Assembly: GCF_001605885.1 (NCBI RefSeq)
Contig: NZ_LRPE01000016.1
Coordinates: forward strand, 1-64,000
Direction: 5' to 3'
DNA from: Acinetobacter lactucae
Lineage (GTDB): Bacteria > Pseudomonadota > Gammaproteobacteria > Pseudomonadales > Moraxellaceae
DNA: 64,000 nucleotides
A model generated the notes under the pieces. The model was not told the DNA's origin and ran no database searches. It was given only the letters and a program-made list of their open reading frames with translations. Positions 1-8,178 of this stretch are shown here, one piece after another. The stretch's first letter is position 1. Every line of letters begins with the position of its first letter. Position numbers and translations under genes: made by a program.

Positions 1-102
1 GAGTCGCTGTCAGAGTCCGAGTCGCTGTCAGAGTCCGAGTCGCTGTCAGAGTCCGAATCGCTGTCAGAGTCACTGTCAGAATCAGAATCGCTTTCTAAAC
101 TA
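1..102 (-). repeat. Ser-Asp coding tandem repeat, 18-bp unit
   Basis: Three identical 18-bp units fill 1-54, a diverged fourth unit follows at 55-72, and then the pattern decays up to about 102. On the minus strand each unit encodes three Ser-Asp dipeptides. The array sits inside the adhesin gene and continues off the window edge, so its total copy number is unknown. Units keep the reading frame, so gain or loss of copies would change only linker length. Confidence 0.9.
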
Positions 103-539
103 TTATTTTTATCACTGTCATGAGCCCACCACAAAATTCCTGCTGCGGTTAGCGGTACAGATAGCCATGCCCATGGAGATGCAGCTCCATCATGATAAAG
201 CAGTGGTTCTATACTATCGATATAACTATAAGTAATATTTTCTAATAATGCCCCATTGGCATCAGTAAATTGTACCCAAATTAACTTATGATTATTATCC
301 TCAAAAACTAGACTATTATCAGTTGAATAATTACTCCCGTTAAAAAAATCAACTATTACTATTTGTTCACCATTTTTTAAAGTAACAATTGCGTTTCGAC
401 CATCTTGTCTAATTTCAGAAACATCATCTTTATTTACCTTTATTAAAATAACTGATGCTTCGGAAAGAGAGACTGTATCCTTTGTTGTAATTTCTAAGGT
501 TTCATGACTCTCCTTAGAAATTACTCTTATCTCAGACAT
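1..539 (-). CDS. Bap-type biofilm adhesin, N-terminal part (runs off window)
   Basis: This is the first 179 codons of a giant surface adhesin; no stop codon occurs before the window edge. The ATG is at 537-539, and the protein begins MSEIRVISKESHETLEITT. Residues about 1-150 resemble the BapA/Bap/LapF prefix-like domain (short beta-rich repeats, then LVFEDNNHKLIWVQFTDANG). A hydrophobic PWAWLSVPLTAAGILWW stretch follows at about 140-157, and then a Ser-Asp repeat begins. Such proteins are exported by type I secretion and promote cell-cell and surface adhesion. The exporter operon lies immediately upstream in the same orientation, which supports the assignment. The rest of the protein, including any Ig-like repeats and C-terminal secretion signal, is not in view. 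Confidence 0.8.
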   Translation of the reverse strand, partial: MSEIRVISKESHETLEITTKDTVSLSEASVILIKVNKDDVSEIRQDGRNAIVTLKNGEQIVIVDFFNGSNYSTDNSLVFEDNNHKLIWVQFTDANGALLENITYSYIDSIEPLLYHDGAASPWAWLSVPLTAAGILWWAHDSDKNNSLESDSDSDSDSDSDSDSDSDSDSDSDSDSDSD

Positions 540-917
540 ATTTCTTCCCCTTCACAGGATTATTTAATTAAACCAATCCAATTTAGAGCTCTTAAATTTC
601 ATTAAATAAGAAGAGCCCAAATTAAGGAATAAATTAGATAAAACAAAGGCCAACCTCAACGCATAAAGTAATTGTAAACATGAATTGCGTCACAAAAAAA
701 GTAGTAGTAATAAGTTTATTTATTAACCAAATAAAACTTTAAAATAATAAATATTGTTTTTCAAAAACTTACTAACAAATAATAGTCAAAATATGCTTTT
801 AATATTTTTATGTTTTAAAACACAAACAATAAAAACCACACATTTAAAACAAGATCTTATCTTTATTAATATCTATATAGCTTTTAAACATTTAAAAACC
901 ATATAGATATACATTTA
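540..917. other. AT-rich intergenic region between exporter operon and adhesin
   Basis: No open reading frame or RNA gene is evident. The stretch is very AT-rich and probably holds the adhesin promoter. A short inverted repeat (ATCTATAT near 871 and ATATAGAT near 902) lies just downstream of the HlyD stop codon, but it lacks a GC-rich stem and is not a convincing terminator. Confidence 0.5.
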
Positions 918-2108
918 TTATCTTTCTCGTAATGCTTCTTTGGCTTTATTGAATGGTTTAAGCAAGTAATCGAGTACCGTTTTTTGACCCGTACGAATAT
1001 CTACAGTTGCCACCATACCCGGTGTAATACCGTATGCCTTACCTTGTTTATTATAAAGCTTGTCTGAATCGGTTCGAATATAAACACGATAATAGAATTG
1101 GTCTTGTTTAACTTCATCACGAATCGTGTCTGGGGAAATAACCGTAACCTTACCTTTTAAACCACCATAAATTGAGTAGTCATAGGCAGTAATCTTAACC
1201 AGTGCTTCTTGTCCCGGTCGAATAAAAGCAATGTCACGCGGCAAAATACGCGCTTCAATAAGCAGCTGTTCATCAATCGGTACAATAGTCATCAACTTGC
1301 CGTTTTGCGGAATAACACCGCCATGGGTGGTGACCGCAATTTCTTTTATGACACCACGTACTGGTGCTTTAAAAATAGCACGATCTAAACTGTCACTACG
1401 ACCCAGTACGACTTGTTGCTGCGTTTCAATATCAGTATTGGCTTTCGATAACTCTTCACGAGCCTGCACAAAATACTGGTTCTGCACATCATTCATTTTA
1501 TTTTGCAAATCATTTGCTTCACGACGTAAACGTAAAACTTCAACCTCACTGGCCGCACCTTTAGCAACCAAAGGCTCCGTCATTGCCAGTTCTTGTTGTA
1601 CCAATTGCAAAGCCTGTCTAAAACCTGCAAGTGTTTGTTCGAGATTAGCTCTGCGGGACGCATATAGTGCTGTTTCTTCATGTACAAGTTTTGGCTCTTT
1701 CAGCACAATTTCAGGAAAAGCTAATGGAGTACCATTCACCTCTGCACGTAAGCGTGCTGAGGTTGCCTGAGCAGAAATCAGTAAAGATCTTGATTCACCG
1801 ACATTCGATGCCAAACGGGTTGGATCTAATTGCGCAAGAATTTCACCTTTTTGAACAATGTCGCCTTCTTGTACATTCAGCTTGGTTAAAATACCGCCTT
1901 CTAACGACTGGATGACCTGCTCTTTAGATGACGGAACCACTTTACCTGTGCCTGTAGAAACTTCTTCAAGTTTAAATACCCATGCCCAGATAAAGAAAAT
2001 AACTAAGCCAATCCCCACAATCCAGATCACTAAGCTGGCACGTGGTAATGGTGGCTCACTATAAGAGACATTCATTGAACGGGTGAGTTCTTGTTTTGGT
2101 TCGCTCAT
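918..2108 (-). CDS. HlyD/LapC-type periplasmic adaptor of type I secretion system
   Basis: A 396-residue membrane fusion protein that links the inner-membrane ABC exporter to the outer-membrane channel. A single transmembrane helix lies at about residues 25-45 (ASLVIWIVGIGLVIFFIWAW). It is followed by a biotinyl-lipoyl-like half motif (STGTGKVVPSSKEQVIQSLE), a long coiled-coil hairpin at about 100-240 and the second lipoyl half (FKAPVRGVIKEI). The C-terminal beta-barrel region ends with TPGMVATVDIRTG, typical of HlyD proteins. The start overlaps the stop of the ABC exporter gene by 4 bp (ATGA), indicating translational coupling. Because the adhesin gene follows on the same strand, the expected cargo is that adhesin. 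Confidence 0.9.
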   Translation of the reverse strand: MSEPKQELTRSMNVSYSEPPLPRASLVIWIVGIGLVIFFIWAWVFKLEEVSTGTGKVVPSSKEQVIQSLEGGILTKLNVQEGDIVQKGEILAQLDPTRLASNVGESRSLLISAQATSARLRAEVNGTPLAFPEIVLKEPKLVHEETALYASRRANLEQTLAGFRQALQLVQQELAMTEPLVAKGAASEVEVLRLRREANDLQNKMNDVQNQYFVQAREELSKANTDIETQQQVVLGRSDSLDRAIFKAPVRGVIKEIAVTTHGGVIPQNGKLMTIVPIDEQLLIEARILPRDIAFIRPGQEALVKITAYDYSIYGGLKGKVTVISPDTIRDEVKQDQFYYRVYIRTDSDKLYNKQGKAYGITPGMVATVDIRTGQKTVLDYLLKPFNKAKEALRER

Positions 2109-4243
2109 GAATTATCCCCTTGCACTTGTTTTTGTTGGGCTGTTGATTGATTAAGGACCTGATCTCTTGGACCATCCATCACGATTTTGCCGTCGTTAAC
2201 GACAATAATACGGTCCACCAGTTCTAAAACAGCGCGGCGGTGAGTCGCAACCACCAAGGTTCGATGGGCCAGCCAGCCTTTTAAATGATCAATCAGTTGT
2301 TTCTCTGCCACATCATCAATCGCTGCTGTCGGTTCATCCAGCAATAAAATGTTGGGTTGACGAATCAATAGACGGGCCAATAACAATGCTTGTTTCTGAC
2401 CACCCGAGAAACCAACCCCACCTTCTAGAATCAGGTGATCGAGTCCTTCTTTTTTCTCTTGAACAAAAGGTAATGCACCCGTCACCACTAGAGCACGAAG
2501 AATCTCTTCATCCGTTGCAAGCGGTGCGCCCAAAGTGAGGTTCTCACGAATCGTACCGTAGAAAAGATGTGCATTCTGGTTGAGTAAACCCATATCACGA
2601 CGTACATCAGATGGGTCAATTAAAGAAAGATCCAGACCATCTAAATGCACTGCGCCTTGAACAGGGACCTGCATGCCAGATAGAAGCTGGAGCAGTGTCG
2701 ATTTACCAGCACCATTGCGCCCCAGAATTGCAATTTTTTCACCAGCACGAATTTTTAAATGGCGAATTGCAAGGCTCGGACGTGGTTCATCTTCACTATA
2801 TTGGAACAAGACATTTTTTAATTCGTAATCGCCATTTAAAGCAGCCTTGTGTACCAGATGTGAACGCTCAGCCTGATCAATCGGGCGTTGCATGAGTTCA
2901 TCCAGACTCTGTTTAGCCACTTTCGCCTGCTGTAAACGCCCCAATACACCAGTAATTTGCGCAATCGGCGCCAACATGCGTGAAGATAAAATTGAACAGG
3001 CAACTAAAGCACCCGTGGTCATTTCACCCTCCATCACTGCAAAACATCCTACCAAAACCACAATTGCATAGGTTAAGCCCTGAATCTTTTGGGTCCATGC
3101 CATTAAGGTACCGACAATTTTACGTTGTTTCATACCAATATCGGCTGAAACTTCATTCATGTGATTCCATTGGTTTTGGAAACGCGATTCGGCACGTAAT
3201 AGCTTGATATCTTCAATACCCTGCACCGCTTCAACCAGAATGGCATTACGGATTGAAGATTCTCTCATGCCTTCTTGTGCCAATTGCGCTAACTTTTTCT
3301 GCACCAGAAGACCCGGCAAAATCATAAGCGGCACAACCAGCAACATCACCCAAAACAGCTTTCCGCCAATAATGGCAAAGATGGTCAGGAACAGGAAAAA
3401 GAATGGGAAATCGGCAATTGCACTAATGGTGGTAGAGGTCACCAGTTCACGAACACCTTCGAGCTCGCGAATCTGGGAAATAAAACTACCTGTAGACTTT
3501 GAACGATCTTTATTTTTGATGCGTAAGGCGTGACCAAATACACGGTCAGAAACAAGTAAATCTGCTCGTTTACCAATAATATCGGATAGATAAACTCGGG
3601 ACACACGTAAGATAAACTCAAAAATAGCGGCAATCAGTACACCACCAGCCAGCACCCATAAGGTTGGAACAGACTGTGAAGGCACAACACGGTCATAGAC
3701 TTGCATTGAGAAAACAATGGTTGCCAGTGCCAAAATATTGGCAATGAGTGAGGCAAACATAATATCAACGTAGCGCTTCCAGTCTCTTAGAACAATTGAC
3801 CAGAACCAGCTTGCTTCATAGGGTTTGATATATTCATCAATACGCGCATCGGGAATAGAACTTTCAGGACGCAGGATATAGACATTCTTAATTGTATTTT
3901 TTAAGACATCTAAGCTTAAATTTTGAGAAAGTCCTTGATCCCCACTAAACTGGATACTGACATTACCTTGGGTATCCGCTTTATCAATAATGCCGACCTG
4001 TCCGTCATGAAACTCGACCATAACAGGTAGCCGCCACGGGTTCAGCAGCTCTAAAGAAAACGGTACTTTACGTAGGTTTAATCCAACCTGACGTGTCATT
4101 AACTGTAAAACATCATCAAGGTTTTGATTCTGGTTCCAGTCAAGTTGTAACCGGATTCTTTCTTCTGAAGGCTCAATTCGATAATGTTTAGCAATCGTTA
4201 AGACCGCCTGTAACCAGGGCTGGTAGTTTATTTTTGTCATCAT
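2105..4243 (-). CDS. Type I secretion ABC permease/ATPase (LapB-like)
   Basis: A 712-residue exporter that fuses an N-terminal C39-like domain, a six-helix transmembrane domain (about 150-440) and a nucleotide-binding domain. The NBD shows Walker A GRNGAGKST (about 503-511), signature FSGGQ (about 611), Walker B NILLLDEPTAAID (about 633) and the H-loop in VVATHRR. The N-terminal domain lacks the QxxxxxC catalytic site of true C39 peptidases, as in LapB/HlyB exporters. It should therefore bind cargo rather than cleave a Gly-Gly leader. It overlaps the flanking genes by 4 bp on both sides, so the three exporter genes form one operon. Confidence 0.92.
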   Translation of the reverse strand: MMTKINYQPWLQAVLTIAKHYRIEPSEERIRLQLDWNQNQNLDDVLQLMTRQVGLNLRKVPFSLELLNPWRLPVMVEFHDGQVGIIDKADTQGNVSIQFSGDQGLSQNLSLDVLKNTIKNVYILRPESSIPDARIDEYIKPYEASWFWSIVLRDWKRYVDIMFASLIANILALATIVFSMQVYDRVVPSQSVPTLWVLAGGVLIAAIFEFILRVSRVYLSDIIGKRADLLVSDRVFGHALRIKNKDRSKSTGSFISQIRELEGVRELVTSTTISAIADFPFFFLFLTIFAIIGGKLFWVMLLVVPLMILPGLLVQKKLAQLAQEGMRESSIRNAILVEAVQGIEDIKLLRAESRFQNQWNHMNEVSADIGMKQRKIVGTLMAWTQKIQGLTYAIVVLVGCFAVMEGEMTTGALVACSILSSRMLAPIAQITGVLGRLQQAKVAKQSLDELMQRPIDQAERSHLVHKAALNGDYELKNVLFQYSEDEPRPSLAIRHLKIRAGEKIAILGRNGAGKSTLLQLLSGMQVPVQGAVHLDGLDLSLIDPSDVRRDMGLLNQNAHLFYGTIRENLTLGAPLATDEEILRALVVTGALPFVQEKKEGLDHLILEGGVGFSGGQKQALLLARLLIRQPNILLLDEPTAAIDDVAEKQLIDHLKGWLAHRTLVVATHRRAVLELVDRIIVVNDGKIVMDGPRDQVLNQSTAQQKQVQGDNS

Positions 4244-5772
4244 GGTTGTACTTCGAACCCCTGAATTGAAATATTATTCAAGCCATAGGCTTGGCGGGAA
4301 CGTCCTGTTGCCGAAATGTACTGAACAATACTGTTGTAGATGTCATAACGTGCGGTTTCGAGTTCTGAATTAGCACTATGAATGGCCTGCTCTGCATTCA
4401 ATAAATCGACCAATGAACGTGTACCAAGTTTGTACTGCTCTTGATAAAGTTCACGTGTACGAACCGTAGTGGCTTGGCGATTGGTCAGTACCTGCATTTG
4501 ACGTTGTTTATTTTCAATTTGCTCACGGCTGGTTCTGATCTGATCAAGAACATCCATATAAACTGAATTGACTTTAGATTTAGCTGCTTCTTCTGCATAA
4601 CTCGCCATTTTGACCTGAGAAGAAACGGCTCCGCCTTGATAAAACTGACTGGTGGCTTCAAGCATGACAGAACTGTACAGACCGTCATCTTTATCATTGT
4701 TCGGGTTTCTGCCGTTAATGGCCTGACTCACCGAACCTTTTACCGCCAAAGTCGGATAACGACTCAGTCGGGTCTGTTCTTTTTGTGCTTTGGCAACTTC
4801 AACACCCGCTTGAGCCGCGATCATTTTTGGAATGGTATTAAACTCAGGCTCATTATAGAGGCCAGATTGCTTTACCAAATCATCAGGAATGACCCATGCC
4901 TTATTAAAAACATCTACTCCTACCAGAGTTCTTAGATGTTGCTGGTACTGACGTAATAAAGATTGCTGTGCAATGAGTGTCGACTGTGCAGACTCTAAAT
5001 ATGTTTGTGCCTGAACTGGATCAGCTTGGCTACTAATACCAGCATTTGCACGTAAATTGGCAATTTCCTGAATACGCTGGATACCTGCAATTTGCTGCTC
5101 GGCGATTTTATTTAATTGAAGATAACGTTGAATATTTATAATCGACTGTGCCACATCAAGTGCAATATCATCAATGCTGACCAGCACGTTGGCCTGCTCG
5201 ACTTGAACTTTGGCACGCTCAACCGATACACCTGATTTTACTTTGCCAAAATCAAAAACCATTTGAGTCGCAGATAACGTGAGTAACTGTCTCCCCCGCT
5301 CACCACTACTCAAGTCACCTGTGGTAATACCACCTGAAAGCTGGGGATAATAACCCGCCTTTGCATAATCAATACCTGCGTTTTGGCCTGCTAAAGTTGA
5401 AATGGCTTGAGAAATATTAGGGTTTCGTTGAACTGCATATTGAATCGCATCAATTAAACTGACTTGATTGTTCCACATCGCAGTAGAAGTCGGTAAATAG
5501 TTCCCATCATTTCCTAGTCGTTGAAATTGGCTCTGATCAAACCCTAAATTGCTTAATTTTTGGAAATCGACAGATCGGTAGCTTTCATCTGGCGTGGGTT
5601 TAAAGAGTTGAGAAACTTTTTTTGTTAAGCTTTTTCCCGAGTTAACAGACGCGGTCTCTGCCTTTGTAATTGATATTGATACACTAGAAGCAATACAAAA
5701 ATATAAAAAAAACTTCGTACCTGATCTGATTATAAGTTGGAAATCATTGTGGGAAAAAGGCAATTTACTCAT
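4240..5772 (-). CDS. TolC-family outer-membrane channel of type I secretion (LapE-like)
   Basis: A 510-residue protein of the TolC superfamily. An N-terminal hydrophobic segment (FFLYFCIASSVSISITKAE) looks like a signal peptide. The mature part has two repeats of long amphipathic helices, typical of outer-membrane efflux proteins (for example SLIDAIQYAVQRNPNISQA, and the family-typical YKLGTRSLVDLLNAEQ near residue 440). As the first gene of the exporter operon it probably supplies the dedicated outer-membrane duct for adhesin secretion. The region upstream is very AT-rich, and no promoter stands out clearly. Confidence 0.9.
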   Translation of the reverse strand: MSKLPFSHNDFQLIIRSGTKFFLYFCIASSVSISITKAETASVNSGKSLTKKVSQLFKPTPDESYRSVDFQKLSNLGFDQSQFQRLGNDGNYLPTSTAMWNNQVSLIDAIQYAVQRNPNISQAISTLAGQNAGIDYAKAGYYPQLSGGITTGDLSSGERGRQLLTLSATQMVFDFGKVKSGVSVERAKVQVEQANVLVSIDDIALDVAQSIINIQRYLQLNKIAEQQIAGIQRIQEIANLRANAGISSQADPVQAQTYLESAQSTLIAQQSLLRQYQQHLRTLVGVDVFNKAWVIPDDLVKQSGLYNEPEFNTIPKMIAAQAGVEVAKAQKEQTRLSRYPTLAVKGSVSQAINGRNPNNDKDDGLYSSVMLEATSQFYQGGAVSSQVKMASYAEEAAKSKVNSVYMDVLDQIRTSREQIENKQRQMQVLTNRQATTVRTRELYQEQYKLGTRSLVDLLNAEQAIHSANSELETARYDIYNSIVQYISATGRSRQAYGLNNISIQGFEVQP

Positions 5773-6259
5773 TAGAAGATCTAATCTCTTGAAATATTGT
5801 AAAACAATCCAAAACTCAGTTAAAAATTATCAAAAATATTAAATTCCATACTTTAAATAAATAATTTTCAGAATAATTTTCTTTGAAAAAAAATAAAGTA
5901 AAAAATGATTAATTTTCAACAGCGGCAACTAAACATCTAATTTACTTATAATTTAAATTATAAAAATGAGTTTTAAACACATATATTTAAAACCAATTAA
6001 ACACCTACAAAAACTATAAAATTCAATTATTAGAATAAATAATTTCCATAAAAAAAACCTACCTCTTGGGGAAGTGGTAGGCTATAAACTCTAAAAAATC
6101 ACATTATTAAAAATATATTATTTATTTAAATTCATCAATAATGATTTATTTAAAATAAAATTAAAACACATGATTAAAAACATACAAAATTAATAAAACC
6201 GCCTTATTAAAATTAAGATTTATTAATTAAAGTTTTCCTTTATATAAATATTTTAGTTT
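5773..6259. other. AT-rich intergenic region
   Basis: Extremely AT-rich stretch with no supported gene. It contains the terminator listed at 6050-6081 and must hold the promoter of the secretion operon, but many AT tracts make a specific -10/-35 call unreliable. Confidence 0.5.
6050..6081 (-). terminator. Rho-independent terminator after TetR gene
   Basis: On the minus strand a stem pairs CCTACC with GGTAGG, is extended by CTT/AAG around a CCCC loop with one T-T mismatch, and is followed by eight T residues. It lies about 180 bp beyond the TetR stop codon and insulates the secretion operon. Confidence 0.75.
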
Positions 6260-6817
6260 TTATATCAATGTATTTCTCCAAAACCTCTCCAAAACCACAT
6301 CCCGTTCATCCACACTATTTGAACTCAACACTTGTAGCATCAAGCCATCAATTAAGTTTAGGATCATGTTGGCATCGGGATGAAATGCATTGTTTTCCAG
6401 ACTAAAGACCAAATCAAAAAGCTCTTTTAGTAGCCATTTTCGATATTCAACAGCCATGCGGTAAGCCCTTGAATAAAGCAGTTTTATTTCAAAAATGGCT
6501 TTAAACAAAAGATGGTAAAGGCTATTTACATCGACATGTAAGCGGACAATTTCTTTGAGTTTATCGACTACGGTTGGGTAGCGGTGTGAATAGACAATTG
6601 CCAGAACTTCTTCTTTCAGTCGGCTTTTTTGAAAGATTAAACACATTTCAACAAGGCGTTCTTTTGAGTGGAAGTAGTTATAAAACGTGGCTTTTTGAAT
6701 TTTGGATTTTTTGATAATCAGGTCTACGCCTGCATTATGAAATCCATACGTCGTAAAGAGTTGGATGGCAGTTTGAACAACCTGTAATTTTTTGGAAGAT
6801 ATTTCTAAAGTTGGCAT
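6260..6817 (-). CDS. TetR/AcrR-family transcriptional regulator
   Basis: A 185-residue regulator counted from the ATG at 6815-6817 (MPTLEISSKKLQ). An upstream in-frame start at 6922 would add 35 non-homologous-looking residues and is less likely. The N-terminal TetR helix-turn-helix is clear: AIQLFTTYGFHNAGVDLIIKKSKIQKATFYNYFHSKERLV (about residues 12-52, with the characteristic FYNYFHSKE). The C-terminal ligand domain is unassigned. Neighbours are the secretion operon downstream and the structured RNA locus upstream. Its target is not evident. Confidence 0.8.
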   Translation of the reverse strand: MPTLEISSKKLQVVQTAIQLFTTYGFHNAGVDLIIKKSKIQKATFYNYFHSKERLVEMCLIFQKSRLKEEVLAIVYSHRYPTVVDKLKEIVRLHVDVNSLYHLLFKAIFEIKLLYSRAYRMAVEYRKWLLKELFDLVFSLENNAFHPDANMILNLIDGLMLQVLSSNSVDERDVVLERFWRNTLI

Positions 6818-6822
6818 CGTTT

Positions 6823-7501
6823 TACCGTTATAAATTCTTGTTGTTTCTAGATGAGATAAAAAGCCTGTGCCCTTTTTGGGAGAAAAAAAGGCACAGCAAA
6901 GCCGCAAGACAGTGCTTGGCACATCTCAAGTTTTGTTATTGCTAAGTTTTAAGTAAAAAAGACTTAAAGCCTGAAAACCTTATGGCGTTCAAGCTGCTTT
7001 AAATTTTTAAGCTGTGTCGTTATAGCCTTTGGCGCTCAAGGCCAAGAAATAATGGATGTGCATAGCCAACTCCTGATTTTTGGAGTTCTGCCAAGGCATT
7101 CACTTGGAATTATGGTGGCAGAACGAGCAAGGGTTAGCAGACTGATAGTAAGAAATCAGCACACCCGAAGGTGTCCCTCACTCGTCCTACCGCAACGAGC
7201 GAGGGACGATTGATACACATAAGACTACTCCTCAGAAGGAATAATCTGATGCTCTTACTATGCGGTCTGCTAAAACCGGCTGGCAATGTGGCCAGCACGC
7301 AAAGGATAATCTGAGAGTTTAGAAGTGTCAATGTCGCTTTTATGACAAGTAATTAAATTTCTTATTATTTTTCATTAGATTAACTTAACTATTATTTAAG
7401 ATATTATATTTAATTATATTTTTAAATTAAGTGAAGCGATCCATGCTTATTGATTTCTATCTTTTAACTTTTAATATGAGACAACAAAACGGAAAGTGGA
7501 C
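6823..7501. other. Structured non-coding stretch rich in inverted repeats
   Basis: No conventional protein gene fits this 680-bp gap. It contains the C4-like RNA candidate (7134-7295). It also contains AACTCC/GGAGTT at about 7068-7087, GTTCTGCCA/TGGCAGAAC flanking about 7086-7122, and a possible 18-codon peptide on the minus strand (7063 down to 7007, MHIHYFLALSAKGYNDTA). That peptide resembles the short Icd/Ash-like reading frames that accompany C4 RNAs in P4/P1-type elements. Treat the peptide as tentative. Confidence 0.4.
7134..7295 (-). ncRNA. Candidate C4-like antisense small RNA (Icd-like locus)
   Basis: On the minus strand a plausible promoter (TTGACA, 17 bp, TATCCT, about 7317-7344) precedes a series of hairpins. 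These are GCTGGC/GCCAGC around CACATT, TCAGA/TCTGA, a nine-pair stem at 7175-7184 with 7196-7205, and a UUCG-capped stem ACACC/GGTGT at 7161-7174. A distal pairing joins TCTTACTAT..GTCTGC (7253-7270) with GCAGAC..ATAGTAAGA (7137-7153). A 65-codon frame (7331 down to 7134) containing GRVRDTFGCADF overlaps it, as in phage P4/P1 C4-icd loci. A paralogous family of C4-like small RNAs is known in Acinetobacter, and this is probably one dispersed copy. Exact ends and even the strand are inferred. Confidence 0.45.
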
Positions 7502-7993
7502 TTAGACAATCTCGGTTTGCCCTACTTGGTGATAAGCACGGTTAAAATAAACCAAACTTTGGTCATGTTGGCTTTGTTTAATTGCTACGATCGGACATAT
7601 AAAAATTGTATGTGTGCCGACTTGTTGAATTTGCTCAATCTCACAATCGAAACTTACCAAAGCGTCATCCAACACAGGTGAACCCGTTTCTAACTCAATC
7701 CATGCGCCATGTTTAAAGCGTTCTTCTGGTGTGAGCTTAGATGAAAATGCTTTTGAAATATGTTCGTGCTGTGCGCCTAAAACATTCACAGTTAAGATTT
7801 TGTTATCTAGGAAATGTGCATGCGAACTCGCAGATTGGTTCATACACACCAATAATGTCGGCGGTGTGTCAGTCACACTACAAACAGCAGAGGCAGTAAA
7901 TCCAAAACGGCCAGACATGCCTGCCGTAGTCACAACACTAACTGCACTTGTGAGTAAAGACATTGCATTTCTAAAGTCTGTTGCTTGAACCAT
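7502..7993 (-). CDS. Flavin reductase family protein
   Basis: A 163-residue protein of the HpaC/RutF-type flavin reductase family, which use NAD(P)H to reduce FMN or FAD for a partner enzyme. Diagnostic segments are FRNAMSLLTSAVSVVTTAG near the N terminus, GFTASAVCSVTDTPPTLLVCMN (about 31-52), the LTVNVLGAQHEHISKAF region and the C-terminal VYFNRAYHQVG. It lies downstream of mesD on the same strand. MesD-type methionine synthases need oxygen and MesX, so this gene may supply reduced flavin to that system. That link is inference from gene order. Confidence 0.85.
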   Translation of the reverse strand: MVQATDFRNAMSLLTSAVSVVTTAGMSGRFGFTASAVCSVTDTPPTLLVCMNQSASSHAHFLDNKILTVNVLGAQHEHISKAFSSKLTPEERFKHGAWIELETGSPVLDDALVSFDCEIEQIQQVGTHTIFICPIVAIKQSQHDQSLVYFNRAYHQVGQTEIV

Positions 7994-8111
7994 GACATTA
8001 TTCCTAAATTGAACCGTACCTTGTCCTGTGTGCTTGCTATACCGCCCAACTCCATCAGGAAGGTACTATCGACATGCGATCTGATTAGAGCGACATGTAG
8101 TAAGTAAAATG

Positions 8112-8156
8112 AGGGTTACTTGTTTGATTATCAACTGTCATCAAAAAAGTAACCCT
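8112..8156 (-). terminator. Long hairpin between mesD and flavin reductase gene
   Basis: AGGGTTACTT (8112-8121) pairs with AAGTAACCCT (8147-8156). The stem continues with TTTGA (8123-8127) and TCAAA (8141-8145) after a single opposed base. It begins about 23 bp beyond the mesD stop codon. No clean U-tract follows the stem on the minus strand, so it could be an attenuator or an mRNA-stabilising structure rather than a full terminator. Confidence 0.5.
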
Positions 8157-8178
8157 TTATACCACTTATTGGTAAATA

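Noticed and set aside
1231..1770. Long frame antisense to the HlyD-type gene, and similar antisense frames elsewhere
   Set aside because: They mirror well-conserved genes on the other strand, have no family resemblance and lack ribosome sites.
2105..4243. Peptidase-containing bacteriocin exporter
   Set aside because: The N-terminal C39-like domain lacks the catalytic cysteine motif, so cleavage of double-glycine leaders is not expected.
6823..7344. Remnant prophage or integrated P4-like element
   Set aside because: No integrase, AlpA, capsid or attachment-site duplication is seen around the C4-like RNA candidate.
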